A DNA stretch of 64,000 nt from Opitutus sp. (GTDB lineage: Bacteria; Verrucomicrobiota; Verrucomicrobiia; Opitutales; Opitutaceae): positions 992,001-1,056,000 of the forward strand of contig JACEUQ010000001.1 in NCBI GenBank assembly GCA_024998815.1, in the 5' to 3' direction. Positions 62,954 through 64,000 of the stretch are shown here, one piece after another (the first letter of the stretch is position 1; the number at the start of each line of letters is the position of its first letter). The notes under the pieces are model-generated. The model saw nothing but the letters and a program-made list of their open reading frames with translations. It was not told where the DNA came from and did not search any database. Made by a program: the position numbers and the translations under genes.

Positions 62954-63090
62954 CTACAAAGCGGATACAATATCACTTATTATTGCAAGTAAGCACTAGA
63001 AGCCTGCGCTACGTCGAACCGATCTCGGCTATAACATTATTTCAAATGCTTTAGTAGGTAGTAACATTTAGAGTGTCGCATCAAAGGTAG

Positions 63091-63139
63091 CGGTGCTTCA
63101 GCCCGCATCTGGATGGTAAACCTGCGGGCTAAAGCACCG
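63091..63139. repeat. inverted repeat with CGGTGCTTCAGCCCGCA arms
   Basis: 17-bp arms with one mismatch (63091-63107 and 63123-63139). One arm also occurs at 2186-2202. It lies 44 bp past the lpxK stop on the far side and may act as its terminator. Confidence 0.7.
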
Positions 63140-63182
63140 TACTCCCCGGAGGCGGGCGGAAGCACCGCTACTTCGGAGGGCG

Positions 63183-64000
63183 CTACTCCACCCCGGCTCG
63201 CGCCGGAGCATCATGGAAACAGATGCGCTCCACCGCTTCGTCGAAGTCGGCCGCCCCTCGAATGATGTCGATCTCCAGCCGTAGGTAATAAATGGGCACC
63301 GCACAGGGTAGGCCTTCAGGCAGGCGCACGGCGTCTTTTTCCGTGGTCACGATGAACTCGACCTTTTGCTCAATGCCCTCGGTGAACAGTTCAACGAAGT
63401 CCTCCGAGGTGAACCGGTAGTGGTCGAGGAAGCGGCGGGTAAACTGGATACGGCCGCCCAAATCGCGCACGAATTTCTCAAAGCTCTCCGGCACGGCGAT
63501 ACCGCTAAACGCCCCCACGCGTTTGCCGTCCAGCCAATCGAGCGGCTGGCGTTCGTCGCTACCCACGCGTTGCAGGTATTGGGGACGGTGCGCACACTCG
63601 ATCAGGTCCACGCCCGGGTTGTGCGTCTGAATGAGTTCTTCGAGCTCCAAATCGCGCTCGCCATCGGACTTGGTCAGGAAAACGTAGCTGGCTCGTTTGA
63701 GGTGCTTAATCGGCTCGCGAAGGATACCGCGCGGCAGCAGGTGGCCGTTGCCAAAGGGATTGGTCTTGTCGACCAGCAGCAAATTGAGCCGGCCCTTGAG
63801 CGGCAGGTACTGAAAACCATCGTCCAGGATGAGCGTGTCGCAGCCGAATTTTTTAATGGCGTAGGCACCGGCTTTGACGCGGTTTTTATCCACGATGACG
63901 AGCACGCCAGGGAGATTGCGCGCCAGCATGTAGGGCTCGTCACCGGCGGTTTCGGAGTCGAGTAACACGCGCTTGCCGTCGCTGACGATGCGCGGCGGCG
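63183..64000 (-). CDS. lpxK: tetraacyldisaccharide 4'-kinase, C-terminal part (5' end outside window)
   Basis: About 272 residues visible, open to the right edge. LpxK marks are [62 protein letters not shown], and a late [13 protein letters not shown]. The P-loop would be upstream, outside the window. It phosphorylates the lipid A precursor at the inner membrane, showing that the organism makes lipopolysaccharide. Confidence 0.93.
   Translation of the reverse strand, partial: PPRIVSDGKRVLLDSETAGDEPYMLARNLPGVLVIVDKNRVKAGAYAIKKFGCDTLILDDGFQYLPLKGRLNLLLVDKTNPFGNGHLLPRGILREPIKHLKRASYVFLTKSDGERDLELEELIQTHNPGVDLIECAHRPQYLQRVGSDERQPLDWLDGKRVGAFSGIAVPESFEKFVRDLGGRIQFTRRFLDHYRFTSEDFVELFTEGIEQKVEFIVTTEKDAVRLPEGLPCAVPIYYLRLEIDIIRGAADFDEAVERICFHDAPARAGVE

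Larger units (their letters stand above)
58493..62996 (-). mobile_element. IS630-family element interrupted by IS21 copy 2
   Basis: Bounded by TA on both sides (58491-58492 and 62997-62998), the family's target duplication. Terminal inverted repeats start GTGCTTA (left GTGCTTAATTGC; right complement GTGCTTACTTGC). Without the 3382-bp IS21 insertion and its 7-bp duplication the element would be about 1.1 kb, the normal IS630 size. Confidence 0.92.

Overview
The window is GC-rich bacterial chromosome with no rRNA or tRNA gene that I could recognise. The gene set fits a Gram-negative member of the Verrucomicrobiota, probably Opitutales-like. It has an RND/TolC efflux pair, LpxK, a Csd1-type CRISPR-Cas system, mcsA-mcsB-clpC, IS21 elements with two accessory genes, a REP-associated transposase and many dispersed palindromes. 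The taxon is inferred from gene content, not from a marker gene.

Layout. 1-2.1 kb: end of an RND efflux permease and its TolC-like partner. 2.1-7.4 kb: a decayed region holding a RAYT transposase between REP-like repeats, a broken Mu-like head module (gpF tail, protease, two small capsid-associated genes, start of a capsid gene), a RelBE-type toxin-antitoxin pair and a truncated SulP transporter. 7.9-11.3 kb: an MFS transporter, an SPFH/band-7 protein and a 41-residue membrane peptide. 11.6-15.2 kb: a second phage scrap (integrase start joined to a gpF tail) and IS21-family copy 1. 15.2-29.8 kb: housekeeping genes, namely clpC-mcsB-mcsA, ilvE, a prepilin, a CBS/DRTGG pyrophosphatase, an S26-like lipoprotein, a response regulator, trmO, cysH and valS. 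30.0-42.7 kb: a type I-C CRISPR-Cas locus. Its array has 23 repeats; the leader-distal one is split by a DUF4338-DDE transposon, and the cas operon carries a Phd-PIN module. 43.3-54.7 kb: glnD, a GAF histidine kinase, and aspartate-family and citramalate biosynthesis (hom, lysC, thrC, cimA). 54.8-58.5 kb: an eight-heme TPR lipoprotein and a YqjD/YqjE/YqjK-like trio. 58.5-63.0 kb: an IS630 element interrupted by IS21-family copy 2. 63.2-64 kb: the 3' part of lpxK.

How the genes work together. McsA, McsB and ClpC form the arginine-phosphorylation proteolysis route. Hom, LysC and ThrC make threonine from aspartate, CimA starts a threonine-independent isoleucine route and IlvE ends it. GlnD signals nitrogen status through PII. 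The cas genes run leftward from cas3 to cas2 and read towards a leader and an array whose crRNA strand is also minus.

Most interesting structures: a transposon exactly splitting the terminal CRISPR repeat with a 9-bp duplication; a possible -1 frameshift site in that transposase; a toxin-antitoxin pair inside the cas operon; an IS21-in-IS630 nest with a perfect 7-bp duplication; and near-identical inverted IS21 copies about 44 kb apart.
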